Positions 33,322 to 42,416 of a stretch of 64,000 nt of DNA are shown one piece after another. The position numbers were made by a program, and so were the translations under genes. The first letter of the stretch is position 1. The number at the start of each line of letters is the position of its first letter. The notes under the pieces are model-generated. The model had not been told where the DNA came from. It saw only the letters and a program-made list of their open reading frames with translations, and did no database searches. The stretch is from Streptomyces sp. NBC_00224 (lineage in GTDB: Bacteria > Actinomycetota > Actinomycetes > Streptomycetales > Streptomycetaceae): contig NZ_CP108106.1 of NCBI RefSeq assembly GCF_041435195.1, positions 3,782,001 to 3,846,000 on the forward strand. The letters are read 5' to 3'.

Positions 33322-34163
33322 GCGAGCTTCCCCCACACGACGAGCCGGTACCGGGAGGTGAACTCGGGGGTGCAGGTGGTGAGGGTGATGTAGTAGCCGC
33401 GCTCGCCGTATCCGTACTTCGTACGGACATCACTGCGCGGCACGGGCGCGATCACCCCGCTGTCCCGGGCGGAGGTCTGGGGAAGCGTCCTGTCCACCAC
33501 GTAGGTGAAAACGGCGTCCCGCGTCTCGACGACGAGGCGGTCCCCGGGCCGGAGCCGGTTGATGTAACGGAAGGGCTCGCCATGGGTGTTGCGGTGCCCG
33601 GCGAGCGCGAAGTTCCCGGCCTGCCCGGGCTGCGCGGTCCCGGCGTAGTGCCCCGCGTACCCCTTGTCGAGCACCCCGTGCTTGCTGATCCCCTCGGCGA
33701 CGGGGGCGGTGACGCCGAGGGAGGGGAGGCGGAGGACGGCGTAGGCGCGGTCGGTGGCAGCGAGGGGGTTGGGGGCGGGCGCGGCGGGCTTTTCGGCGGG
33801 GCCTGGCGGGGTGGCGGGCCCGACGGCACCCACGGGCGCGGACCCCACCCCGGAGCCACGCTCCTCCACCCGGCCTCCCCGCCCCCACTCCCGCTCCAAC
33901 GTCCGTACGGTCTGCCGGGCCTCGTGCCGGGCCTCGCGGTTGGTCCACCACAGCTGATGGGCGACGAGCAGGAGGAGGACGAGCCCGAGGGTGACGACGG
34001 CTTCGGCACCGGCCCAGAGGGTGCGGCCGAGGGGACGGAGGGTGGGGCGCGCACGTACGGGGCGCGCGGGTAGCGATGCACGCCCTGCCCGTACGGACCG
34101 CCCGGCGCGCGCCAGAACCGCCCGCCAGCGCGAGCGCCCCTGCACCACCACCGGGATCCGCAC
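33303..34163 (-). CDS. Class E sortase
   Basis: 286 aa. A long Arg-rich cytosolic N-terminus, one membrane helix (about 55-72), a Pro/Gly stalk, then the sortase domain from about 135. Catalytic His in FALAGHRNTHG, Cys in YYITLTTCTPEFTSRYRLVVWG with the Arg of SRYR. TLTTCTP is the class E signature, whose substrates carry LAxTG; such a protein is encoded at 26965-27714. In Streptomyces these enzymes anchor long chaplins and aerial-development proteins. The GTG start at 34163 lacks a ribosome site and is uncertain. Confidence 0.85.
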   Translation of the reverse strand: MRIPVVVQGRSRWRAVLARAGRSVRAGRASLPARPVRARPTLRPLGRTLWAGAEAVVTLGLVLLLLVAHQLWWTNREARHEARQTVRTLEREWGRGGRVEERGSGVGSAPVGAVGPATPPGPAEKPAAPAPNPLAATDRAYAVLRLPSLGVTAPVAEGISKHGVLDKGYAGHYAGTAQPGQAGNFALAGHRNTHGEPFRYINRLRPGDRLVVETRDAVFTYVVDRTLPQTSARDSGVIAPVPRSDVRTKYGYGERGYYITLTTCTPEFTSRYRLVVWGKLASMRPR

Positions 34164-34249
34164 GCGCGCACCATAAGGGCTGCCCCGTCAACTCACCAGG
34201 GCCGGAACACCCCTCCGCTTGGGCCCCGCACAGCAGTACGGTGTCCCTC

Positions 34250-35266
34250 ATGCGCCCCGACACGCCTGCCGATCACACCGATCACACCGCCGAAGCCGAG
34301 CGTCTGCTGCGCACCGCAGCGCAGTACCCCGAGGACCATGAGCCACTCCTCCTCCAGGCGGCGGCCCACTTGGAACTGGCCGGCGACCGCGAGCGCGCCA
34401 CGACGCTCTACGACCGCCTCCTCGCCGCCGAGCCCGAGCACCCGGCCCTGATCAAGGCCTTCAAGGCGGCGAACCTCTGGGAGTACGGTCACGAGGCGGA
34501 GGCGCGGGCGATCATCGAGGGCATCCGCGGCTCGGCGCCCCGGGACCCGGCCCCGTGGGAGATCGTGGCGGAGACGCTGGAGACGCACGACGAGCTCGAC
34601 GCGGCGCACGCGACCCTGACGACGGCGCTCACGCTCCTGCTCCCCGCCGACGACCCCACGGCGGACATCCCGTACCCCACCCAGTCCTTGCTGACGGCCC
34701 GCCACCGCGTACGCCGCCTACTCGCCCTCGACCACGACGCCTGGGACTCCCTGGCGGACCGCCTCCACCGCGCCGAAATCACCCTGGACGAACTCCACGA
34801 CCCCAAGCGCCTGTGGTCCCTGGGCTCGGACGACCCGGCGGAACTGAAGGCGGAACTGGCACGCCTGCGCACCGAGTTGGGCACGTACCGAGCGGCCCTC
34901 TCCCGCCCGTTCCCGGTAGCGGTCCTGCACTGGCCGTCCGCGGAACTGGACGAACTCCTGGCGGCCTACCCGTCCCTGGCCACGGAATACCCCACCCACG
35001 CGGCCCACCTCCTGGACATCGAGGCGTCGCTGCGCGAACTGTCGGCAACGGGCACGGCAAACCTGGGAATCGTGACAGGCACGGTCCCGTCCTACGAGGC
35101 CTTCGCAGCATCCGAGTCCTCGTCCCCGTCCAACGCGGACCTCCTCCCCCAGTACGCCACGACCCTGGCAGCCCGGGGGCGGGCTGTGGCTTGGCCGCCT
35201 CGGCGGGGGGAGGGGTGTTGGTGCGGGTCTGGTCGGGGTTATGGGGAGTGCCACGGGGCAATGTGA
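34250..35266 (+). CDS. TPR-like protein with C-terminal SEC-C motif
   Basis: 338 aa. Helical repeats at about 12-110 (AERLLRTAAQYPEDHEPLLLQAAAHLELAGD in parts) resemble TPRs. The C-terminus CWCGSGRGYGECHG is a SEC-C zinc-binding motif as in SecA tails. No enzymatic domain seen. Known SEC-C proteins bind SecB, ribosomes or other partners. Ends 82 bp before the helicase gene; the DNA between has no terminator. Confidence 0.7.
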   Translation: MRPDTPADHTDHTAEAERLLRTAAQYPEDHEPLLLQAAAHLELAGDRERATTLYDRLLAAEPEHPALIKAFKAANLWEYGHEAEARAIIEGIRGSAPRDPAPWEIVAETLETHDELDAAHATLTTALTLLLPADDPTADIPYPTQSLLTARHRVRRLLALDHDAWDSLADRLHRAEITLDELHDPKRLWSLGSDDPAELKAELARLRTELGTYRAALSRPFPVAVLHWPSAELDELLAAYPSLATEYPTHAAHLLDIEASLRELSATGTANLGIVTGTVPSYEAFAASESSSPSNADLLPQYATTLAARGRAVAWPPRRGEGCWCGSGRGYGECHGAM

Positions 35267-35348
35267 CGGCCGCCGTCTGCGCTGTCAGTGGCCTTTGTTA
35301 GAACTGAGTCGCAGCGGAATCAAAAACCCAGCGACCCAGGGAGAGGCC

Positions 35349-38300
35349 GTGGCGGATTCGGGGGATTTCACTCAACCGATCACCGGCGTGTACGAGGAAC
35401 TCATCACGCAGCAGGTACAGGACCGGATCGACAGCCTGGGCGCCAGCGGGTGGAAGGTGGTCGAGGCCGAGGTAAGCCCCGAGTCCTCACCCCACGTACT
35501 CGCCCGGCATGTCGCTGCGGCCGTGCAGCGCCAGCTGCGTCAGCTTCCACAGGACAAACAGGTAGCCGCGGCCAATCGCATCATGGCGGCGTTCGCCGAG
35601 GACCCGGAGACGTCCTCGGCGAACGGGGATTCAACGAACCTCATCGTCGACGGCCCCCGGCAGCTACTGGCCCTCGCCGAGCAGGAAGCGCCGGGGGTGT
35701 ACGCCATGCGTCCACTCACCCCGCTCTCCGAAGCGGCCCTGATCACCAACGCCCCTGACGATCCCAGTCTGGGCAGCGAGCTGCGGGCGGAGCTGGCCAC
35801 CGCCGACCGCATCGATCTGCTCTGCGCCTTCGTGAAGTGGTACGGCCTTCGCGTACTGGAAGACTCGCTGCGCGCCGCGAAGAAGCGGGGCGTCCCCATC
35901 CGGGTCATCACCACCACGTACATGGGCGCCACCGATCGGCACGCCCTGGACCGGCTGGTGCGGGAATTCGGCGCGGAGGTACGCGTCAACTATGAGATCC
36001 GGTCCACCCGACTGCACGCCAAAGCGTGGCTGTTCCGGCGTAACACGGGATACGACACCGCGTACGTCGGCAGCTCCAACCTCTCCCGAGCTGCGCTTCT
36101 CGACGGCCTGGAGTGGAATGTCAGGCTCTCCTCCGTGGCCACGCCCACCGTTCTCGACAAGTTCGAGTCGACCTTCGACGCGTACTGGAGTGACAGCGCG
36201 TTCGAGCAGTACGACCCGGACACCCACGCGGAGCGCTTGGACGAGGCCCTGGGGCTTGCAGGCGGCACCCGCACCTCGGCCGAGTCGAAGATCAGCCTTT
36301 CCGGGCTCGAAGTGCGTGCCTTTCCCCACCAGCGCGACATGCTGGAGCGCCTCAACGTCGAGCGTGAGGTCCATGGCCGTCGCCGCAATCTGCTGGTGGC
36401 GGCGACCGGCACCGGCAAGACCGTGATGGCCGCGCTGGACTACCGGGATCTGCTCCAGAACCGGGGCAAGGATCTGCGGCTCCTGTTCGTGGCCCATCGC
36501 AAGGAGATCCTCAGACAGGCGCGGCGCACCTATCGCGAGGTCCTGGACGACGCCTCGTTCGGAGAGTTTCTCTACAACGGCGAAGAGCCGCGCACCTGGA
36601 AGCATGTCTTCGCCAGCGTGCAGTCACTCACTGAGCAACGCTTGGCGCTGCTGGCTCCGGACCACTTCGACGTCATCGTCATCGACGAGTTCCACCACGC
36701 CACGGCGAACACCTACCGGCAGGTGATCTCTCACTTCCAGCCCGAGGAGGAGGACCAGGCGCCAGAGCTACTGGGCCTGACGGCCACCCCGGAGCGGATG
36801 GACGGATTCAACGTCCAGGACGAGTTCTTCGACGGCCGCATCGCCGCCGAAATGCGCCTGTGGGAGGCGCTGGACAACGACCTGCTGTGCCCGTTCCACT
36901 ATTTCGGCATCCCCGACGGTACCGATCTGAAGGCACTGACCTGGCAGAAAGGCTCATACGACGTCGGTGAGCTCGGCAGCGTCTACACCGGCAACCACGC
37001 CCGCGCACGACTGGTCGTGAAGGCCATACAGCAGAAGATCTCCCAGCCGGGCTCCATGCGCGCGCTCGGATTCTGCGTGACGAAGGCCCATGCGCACTTC
37101 ATGGCCGAATTCTTCAGCCAAGCAGGCTTCAAGGCCCGCGCCCTCGACAGCGACTCGTTTCCGGCAGAGCGCGACGCAACCCTGGAGGCCCTGCGCGACG
37201 GCAGACTCCAAGTGATCTTCTCGGTCGACCTGTTCAATGAAGGACTCGACATTCCCGATGTCGACACCTTGCTGCTTCTACGGCCCACGAACAGCGCCAC
37301 GGTCTTCCTCCAGCAGCTGGGGCGCGGTCTGCGCCGCACCCCGGACAAGCCGGTCCTGACCGTGCTCGACTTCATCGGTGAGCACCGCGCTGAGTTCCGC
37401 TTCGAGGAGCAGTTCCGTGCTCTGACGAACCTCTCCCGCAACCGGCTGGTCGACAACCTGGAGCGCGGCTTCCCGCAGCTCCCTTCCGGCTGCCAGATCG
37501 TCCTGGAGGGGGTGGCCAAGGACCTCGTCCTGGACAACGTCCGCACCCAACTGAAGGCAGGCATACGGACACTGGCCTCCGAGGTGAAGGCGTACGCCGA
37601 GCTGGGCCTCTCCGAGTACCTCACCGAGAGCCGCCGGGAGATCAAGGAGCTCTACAAGGGCTCCAACTCCTGGACGCGCATTCTGCGTTACGCCAAGCTC
37701 ATCCCGGACGAGGCGCCACCCGGCGAGGACCAGCTCCTCAAGCGTGTCCACGCGTTCCTGCACGCCGATGACCGCGAGCGGGTCGAGGCGTACACCCGGC
37801 TGCTGGAGGACGACGCCCCTGCGTACGCCGATCTCAACGCCAAGCAGCAGGGCTACGCCCGCATGCTGTTCTTCAACCTGTGGGACACAGCAGGCGGGTT
37901 CTCCAGCTACCAGGAGGGCCTCGACTCGCTCCGAGAGCAGCACGCGCTACGGAGCGAACTCCGCCAGGTGCTGGCTCACGTCCATGAGCGCACGGACCAC
38001 CTCCCGCTGGCGATGGAATCGCCGCACCACGGGCTCCCGTTGAAGATCCACAGCGCGTACAACCGGTCGGAGATCCTGGCCGCGCTCGGTGTCGCCCAGC
38101 TGGGCGGTCAGATGCCGGGCTCGTTCGCGCAGGGTGTGGCGTGGGTGGACGCGCTCAAGACCGACGCACTGCTGATCACCTTGGAGAAGAACGAGAAGGA
38201 CTTCTCCCCGACCGTGCGCTACAAGGACTTCGCCCAGAGCCCCTCTCTCTTCCACTGGGAGTCCCAGAGCACCACATCGGCCGAGTCCCCGACCGGGCGG

Positions 38301-38513
38301 CGCTACCGCAACCACGCCGAGCAGGGCAGCCACGTCCTGCTCTTCATGCGCCGCTACAAGGACACCGACATCGGCAAGTCCCAGCCCTGGATGCTCCTGG
38401 GCCCGGCAACGTATGTGGATCACCGGGGAAGCAAGCCGATGGCCATAACCTGGCGGCTGCACAACGACCTGCCGGCGGACGTGTGGACGTATGCGCACAT
38501 CATTGCCGGGTGA
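35349..38513 (+). CDS. PLD-like nuclease / SF2 helicase / DUF3427 fusion
   Basis: 1054 aa from GTG 35349 with GAGAGG just upstream. A phospholipase-D-like domain (about 150-320) has a single HxK...GSSN site (LHAKAWLF near residue 221, YVGSSNLSR near 241). A superfamily 2 helicase follows: motif I ATGTGKT (about 352), motif II DEFHH (about 445), III LTATPERMD, V VDLFNEGLDIP, VI QQLGRGLRR. The remaining 350 residues match the DUF3427 layout and include GSHVLLFMRRYKDTD. The composition resembles restriction-type helicase-nucleases and stand-alone phage-defence candidates. GC and codon use are slightly lower than the flanks. No methylase is adjacent. Confidence 0.8.
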   Translation: MADSGDFTQPITGVYEELITQQVQDRIDSLGASGWKVVEAEVSPESSPHVLARHVAAAVQRQLRQLPQDKQVAAANRIMAAFAEDPETSSANGDSTNLIVDGPRQLLALAEQEAPGVYAMRPLTPLSEAALITNAPDDPSLGSELRAELATADRIDLLCAFVKWYGLRVLEDSLRAAKKRGVPIRVITTTYMGATDRHALDRLVREFGAEVRVNYEIRSTRLHAKAWLFRRNTGYDTAYVGSSNLSRAALLDGLEWNVRLSSVATPTVLDKFESTFDAYWSDSAFEQYDPDTHAERLDEALGLAGGTRTSAESKISLSGLEVRAFPHQRDMLERLNVEREVHGRRRNLLVAATGTGKTVMAALDYRDLLQNRGKDLRLLFVAHRKEILRQARRTYREVLDDASFGEFLYNGEEPRTWKHVFASVQSLTEQRLALLAPDHFDVIVIDEFHHATANTYRQVISHFQPEEEDQAPELLGLTATPERMDGFNVQDEFFDGRIAAEMRLWEALDNDLLCPFHYFGIPDGTDLKALTWQKGSYDVGELGSVYTGNHARARLVVKAIQQKISQPGSMRALGFCVTKAHAHFMAEFFSQAGFKARALDSDSFPAERDATLEALRDGRLQVIFSVDLFNEGLDIPDVDTLLLLRPTNSATVFLQQLGRGLRRTPDKPVLTVLDFIGEHRAEFRFEEQFRALTNLSRNRLVDNLERGFPQLPSGCQIVLEGVAKDLVLDNVRTQLKAGIRTLASEVKAYAELGLSEYLTESRREIKELYKGSNSWTRILRYAKLIPDEAPPGEDQLLKRVHAFLHADDRERVEAYTRLLEDDAPAYADLNAKQQGYARMLFFNLWDTAGGFSSYQEGLDSLREQHALRSELRQVLAHVHERTDHLPLAMESPHHGLPLKIHSAYNRSEILAALGVAQLGGQMPGSFAQGVAWVDALKTDALLITLEKNEKDFSPTVRYKDFAQSPSLFHWESQSTTSAESPTGRRYRNHAEQGSHVLLFMRRYKDTDIGKSQPWMLLGPATYVDHRGSKPMAITWRLHNDLPADVWTYAHIIAG

Positions 38514-38521
38514 CCGAGTCT

Positions 38522-39163
38522 TTATGACTTAGGCAGGTCAGCTTCGAACTGCCTCTTGGCATGGCCCAGCGCAAGCCCTGGGCTGCAGCCGTTGGCGTGT
38601 AGCCAGTGGAGGAAGTCGCCGATCGCTTCGATCGCGGCTTCCTCACCGGCGAGCCGGCTGAGCGGATCGCGCGCCTCGGGTGATGCTCCATAGAGATGCA
38701 GGAGCACTTCTGCGCGAGCGGTACGACCCCGAGGGCCCGTGTGAGTGTCTAACTCGTCGAGGGTCGTGCCAAGTTCACACCACGTGATCTTGGAGTCCGC
38801 CTGCAAAATCACTCCCCAGCGGTCCGTGACTGCGTCCACCAGAGCTATTCCCCGGCCCTGTTCAGAGGCCGTGTCCGCCGCGAGCAGCGTGGGCAGCACG
38901 CGCGTGTCAGGGTCGTGGATCTCGATGCGCAAGAAGGTGTCATTCATCGAGACAGCGAGCGTAGTGGGCGTTCCGGCGCCGACGTGCACGATCACGTTGG
39001 CCACCAGTTCGCTTACGCAGAGCTGGGCGGTATCGACCAACTCGGGCAGACCCCACATGCCCAAGTGGAGCCTCATGATCCGACGAAGAGCGGCCACCTC
39101 TTCCGGCTCGGCTAAGAACGGGAGAGTCCATGCCTTCCTCGGCATGCACTGATCGACATCCAT
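38522..39163 (-). CDS. HATPase (RsbW-like) regulatory protein of a WhiJ-type module
   Basis: 213 aa from ATG 39163, with AGAGG 7 nt upstream. GHKL ATPase motifs: N-box LCVSELVANVIVH, G1 IEIHDPDTR, G2 SEQGRGIALVDAVTDRWG. The N-terminus (AEPEEVAALRRIMRLHL) is typical of Streptomyces anti-sigma-like kinases. An extra C-terminal region of about 70 residues is unassigned. Divergent from an XRE/DUF397 pair, the standard neighbourhood of WhiJ-like developmental modules. Confidence 0.8.
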   Translation of the reverse strand: MDVDQCMPRKAWTLPFLAEPEEVAALRRIMRLHLGMWGLPELVDTAQLCVSELVANVIVHVGAGTPTTLAVSMNDTFLRIEIHDPDTRVLPTLLAADTASEQGRGIALVDAVTDRWGVILQADSKITWCELGTTLDELDTHTGPRGRTARAEVLLHLYGASPEARDPLSRLAGEEAAIEAIGDFLHWLHANGCSPGLALGHAKRQFEADLPKS

Positions 39164-39364
39164 GCCCTCACCTCTGTCAGTTCGCGCGGGACCGGTGGCG
39201 GCACTGACGCGCCTTTGCCCGGTCCCCGCTGTGGCGATAGCTGGGAGCATGGCAGCGCTCATCCCTGCATGCAATTTGCACGAAGAGATTCCCACGATCG
39301 AGCGATTGGCAGCGCACCGACCTTCCAGAGAGACTGAACGTCCTATACAGCAGAGGGAGTTGAG

Positions 39365-40213
39365 GTGGCCAGTTCCCCGACCGCTCGTCGTCGCCGACTG
39401 GCGATCGAGCTCAAGAAGCTGCGCGAGAGCAACGGACTGACCTGCAACCAGGTCGGCGAGGCGCTGACCTGGAGCGGTTCCAAGGTCAACCGGCTGGAGA
39501 CCGGAAGCGGGCGCGTCCAGCCGTCCGATATCGATGCCCTGTGCCGCTTCTACAAGACGAGTGACGACCTGCGCGAACTTCTCATGACGATGGCCAAGGA
39601 CTCAAAGATGCGTGGCTGGTGGCAGGCTCACGGCACGGGAGTGCCACGCTGGTTCACCGGTTACGTCGGGTTCGAGCAGGCCGCATCGAACATACGTCAG
39701 TACCAGTGCGAGTTCGTTCCCGGCCTGATGCAGACACCGGAGTACGTAGCCGAGTTGCATCGGGCTTCGAACCAAATGTCTGCGGCAGATCTCGAACGTG
39801 CGGTGAATGTCCGCATGGAACGACAAGCCCTCCTCACCAGAACTTCGGCCCCGGACGCGTGGTTCATCGTGCACGAGAGCGCGCTGCATCATGTGATGGG
39901 CGACCGCAAGCTGATGCACGATCAACTTGAACGCATGCTGACAGTAGGCAAGTTGGGCAATGTCACCCTGCAAGTACTGCCGTTCACTGCAGGCAGCTAT
40001 CCTGCGACCGGCGCCTTTACCATTCTCGGGTTTCCCGAACAGGAAGACCCCGACCTCGTCTATCGAGATGGCCTGACCGATGCCACTTACCTGGACACGC
40101 CGCATGATGTAGGCGAGTACACAAGGGCCTTTGACAATCTACGAGCCCTCGCGTCGAGTCCAGCTCATTCAACGTCTTTGATCAGGCACGTAATGGAGGA
40201 GCATTCCCGATGA
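39365..40213 (+). CDS. XRE-family regulator with DUF5753 (WhiJ-like)
   Basis: 282 aa from GTG 39365. Helix-turn-helix at about 12-66 (ELKKLRESNGLTCNQVGEALTWSGSKVNRLETG in parts), then a DUF5753 domain (about 95-275; QCEFVPGLMQTPEYV, VVHES-like IVHESALHHVMGD, VTLQVLPFTAG, DLVYRDG). Family members pair with a DUF397 protein, which binds and modulates them. Overlaps the DUF397 gene by ATGA. Related pairs in S. coelicolor affect development and can behave like toxin-antitoxin systems. Confidence 0.85.
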   Translation: MASSPTARRRRLAIELKKLRESNGLTCNQVGEALTWSGSKVNRLETGSGRVQPSDIDALCRFYKTSDDLRELLMTMAKDSKMRGWWQAHGTGVPRWFTGYVGFEQAASNIRQYQCEFVPGLMQTPEYVAELHRASNQMSAADLERAVNVRMERQALLTRTSAPDAWFIVHESALHHVMGDRKLMHDQLERMLTVGKLGNVTLQVLPFTAGSYPATGAFTILGFPEQEDPDLVYRDGLTDATYLDTPHDVGEYTRAFDNLRALASSPAHSTSLIRHVMEEHSR

Positions 40214-40425
40214 GCACCAAGCCCCACTCGTCCGTCGACGGCGGATGGTTCAAGAGCACCTACAGCAACGGATCCGGCGGGGAGTGCGTCGAGACGATCC
40301 TCCTCGCCCCCGGCATGGCCGTCCGCGACTCCAAGCACCCCCAAGGGCCCCGCCTCACCTTCGCCGCCCCCAGCTGGGGAGTCTTCGTCGCCGCCGTGCA
40401 GGCGGACCGGATGCGGGCTGCCTGA
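40210..40425 (+). CDS. DUF397 small partner protein
   Basis: 71 aa with the family's tokens WFKSTYSNGSGGECVE, VAVRDSK-like MAVRDSKHP, and a final SWGVFVAAV. Start overlaps the XRE stop by 4 nt. Probably binds the upstream XRE/DUF5753 protein. Confidence 0.85.
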   Translation: MSTKPHSSVDGGWFKSTYSNGSGGECVETILLAPGMAVRDSKHPQGPRLTFAAPSWGVFVAAVQADRMRAA

Positions 40426-40478
40426 CGTCTCCCATTAGCCTCGGAGTGGACAGTCCACAGAGGCGCAGGAGGCACAAC

Positions 40479-40781
40479 ATGGCCAAGGTTCCGGCAGCAG
40501 CTATAGCCGCGGGCGGGCTCGTAGGTGGGTACGGGGTTGCCCGGTGGACCAAGAAGCGGCCGCTCGGTGGGGTCACGCTGGCCGCCGCCGGGGCCGTGGC
40601 CGCGCGGGAGTGGAAGCAGGCCGCCGGGACCAAGGCGGCCGTCGGGCTCACCGCGGCCTATGTCGCCGCGTTCGCCGGGTCGCACCCCCTGGCCAAGAAG
40701 GTCGGCGCCTGGCCGTCCGTGTTCGCTGTGGCGGGTGGGGTTGCCGTGGCCTCCTGGGCCGTCACCAGGAAAAATGCCTAG
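40479..40781 (+). CDS. Small hypothetical membrane protein
   Basis: 100 aa, with a perfect GGAGG 6 nt before the ATG. Three to four short Ala/Gly-rich hydrophobic segments (AAAIAAGGLVGGYGVA, LGGVTLAAAGAVAA, VGLTAAYVAAFAG, VFAVAGGVAVASW). No recognised family. Confidence 0.55.
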   Translation: MAKVPAAAIAAGGLVGGYGVARWTKKRPLGGVTLAAAGAVAAREWKQAAGTKAAVGLTAAYVAAFAGSHPLAKKVGAWPSVFAVAGGVAVASWAVTRKNA

Positions 40782-40961
40782 CCGAGAACGGGAACCGTTT
40801 GAACGCGGGGAACGACTCGTACGTACGTAACACCGCACACTGCGACTCCCCGCAGGATGGACCGCTGGGTGCGTGGCCACGCAGAGCAGGGACAGGACTG
40901 CGGTCACGCGCCCAGCAGGGGACTGGAGGGGAGCCGGGCCGGGCCGAGCCACAGATCAGGA

Positions 40962-42299
40962 CTAGCCCCCCACCCCTCTCGCCACCGCAAAGATCACCAC
41001 CCCCGCCAGCGCCCCCACCACCGTCCCGTTGATGCGGATGAACTGGAGGTCGCGGCCGATGTGGGCCTCGATCTTCCTCGACGTGTCGTCCGCGTCCCAC
41101 GAGCGGACCGTGTCCGTGATCAGGGACGTGATCTCCGCGCGGTACGTGGAGACCACGTACGCCGACGCGTCCTGGACCCAGCCGTCCACCTTCGACTGGA
41201 GGCGGGTGTCCGTCGACAGGCGGGCGCCCAGGGACAGCAGGGACGCCCTCGCCCGCAGGCGCAGCTCGCTGCGCTCGTCGTCCGCCGCCGCGATGATCAT
41301 CGCGCGGACGGACGACCATGCTGACGCGATCACGTCCTGGACCTCGGGGCGGGACAGGACATCCGACTTCAGGCGCTCCACCTTCGCCCGCGTCTCCGTG
41401 TCCGACTGGAGGTCCGCCGCGAAGTCCGCCAGGAAGCGGTCCAGCGCGCCCCGGGCCGGGTGTGCCGGCATGTCCCGCATCTCCGTTACGAAGCGGAGCA
41501 GTTCCTTGTAGACCCGCTCCCCCACCTTTTTGTCCACGAAGCGGGGGGTCCAGCCGGGGGCGCCGCCCTGGACCGCGTCCATCACGGAGTCCCCGTGCAG
41601 CACCAGCCAGTCGTGCGCCCTCGCGCACACCAGGTCCACCACTCGGCGGTGGCCGCCGTCCGCGACCACCTTCTCCAGGGTCTTGCCGATGCCCGGGGCG
41701 ATCTCCGCCGCGTCCGCCCGGCGGGTGATCGCCTCGCCCACCACCGCCTGGACGTCCGAGTCCCGCAGGACCGTGAGGGCGCCTCGCAGTGCCGTGGCCA
41801 GCTCTGACGTCACTCTGTCCGCGTGGGACGGCTCCGCCAGCCAGGCGCCTACCCGGCCGCCGATTCCCAGGGCGCCCAGCCTCGTACGTACCACCTCCGG
41901 GGAGAGGAAGTTCTCCCCTACGAACGAGCCCAGCGACTCGCCCAGCTGGTCCTTCTTGTTCGGGATGATCGCCGTGTGCGGGATCGGCACGCCCAGCGGG
42001 TGGCGGAACAGGGCCGTCACCGCGAACCAGTCCGCCAGCGCGCCCACCATCCCCGCCTCCGCCGCCGCCGCGACGTACGCCGCCCAGGAGCCCGCGCCGG
42101 AGCGGTCCGCCCAGGTGGCCAGGGCGAAGATCAGCGCCACCAGGAGCAGCAGGCCGGTCGCCGTGGCCTTCATGCGGCGCACGCCCCGGCGCTTCTCCTC
42201 GTCCGCCGCCGTGTACGAGAACGCGGACGTCAGGCCGCCAGGGGCTGCCTGCCTGCCAGGGCCCGGCTCCCCCGCCCTGGCCGAATCAGTACGTTCCAT
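40962..42299 (-). CDS. DUF445-family membrane protein
   Basis: 445 aa from ATG 42299. N-terminal membrane helix (about 47-65), conserved block MVGALADWFAVTALFRHPLGVPIPHTAIIPNKKDQLG (in parts), long helical middle, and a C-terminal membrane helix ending the protein (INGTVVGALAGVVIFAVARG). The blocks are diagnostic of DUF445 (YheB/YjiN-like). Function unknown. Confidence 0.85.
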   Translation of the reverse strand: MERTDSARAGEPGPGRQAAPGGLTSAFSYTAADEEKRRGVRRMKATATGLLLLVALIFALATWADRSGAGSWAAYVAAAAEAGMVGALADWFAVTALFRHPLGVPIPHTAIIPNKKDQLGESLGSFVGENFLSPEVVRTRLGALGIGGRVGAWLAEPSHADRVTSELATALRGALTVLRDSDVQAVVGEAITRRADAAEIAPGIGKTLEKVVADGGHRRVVDLVCARAHDWLVLHGDSVMDAVQGGAPGWTPRFVDKKVGERVYKELLRFVTEMRDMPAHPARGALDRFLADFAADLQSDTETRAKVERLKSDVLSRPEVQDVIASAWSSVRAMIIAAADDERSELRLRARASLLSLGARLSTDTRLQSKVDGWVQDASAYVVSTYRAEITSLITDTVRSWDADDTSRKIEAHIGRDLQFIRINGTVVGALAGVVIFAVARGVGG

Positions 42300-42416
42300 T
42301 CGCTCCGCCCGTCCACGCGCACGCACCACCCCGTACGCAATTGTCCCTACATGAGGGACTCCCGGGGCGCACGCCGAGTTCCCGCGGGAAGGGTGAATCC
42401 GCCGAAGCGGCTCAGC

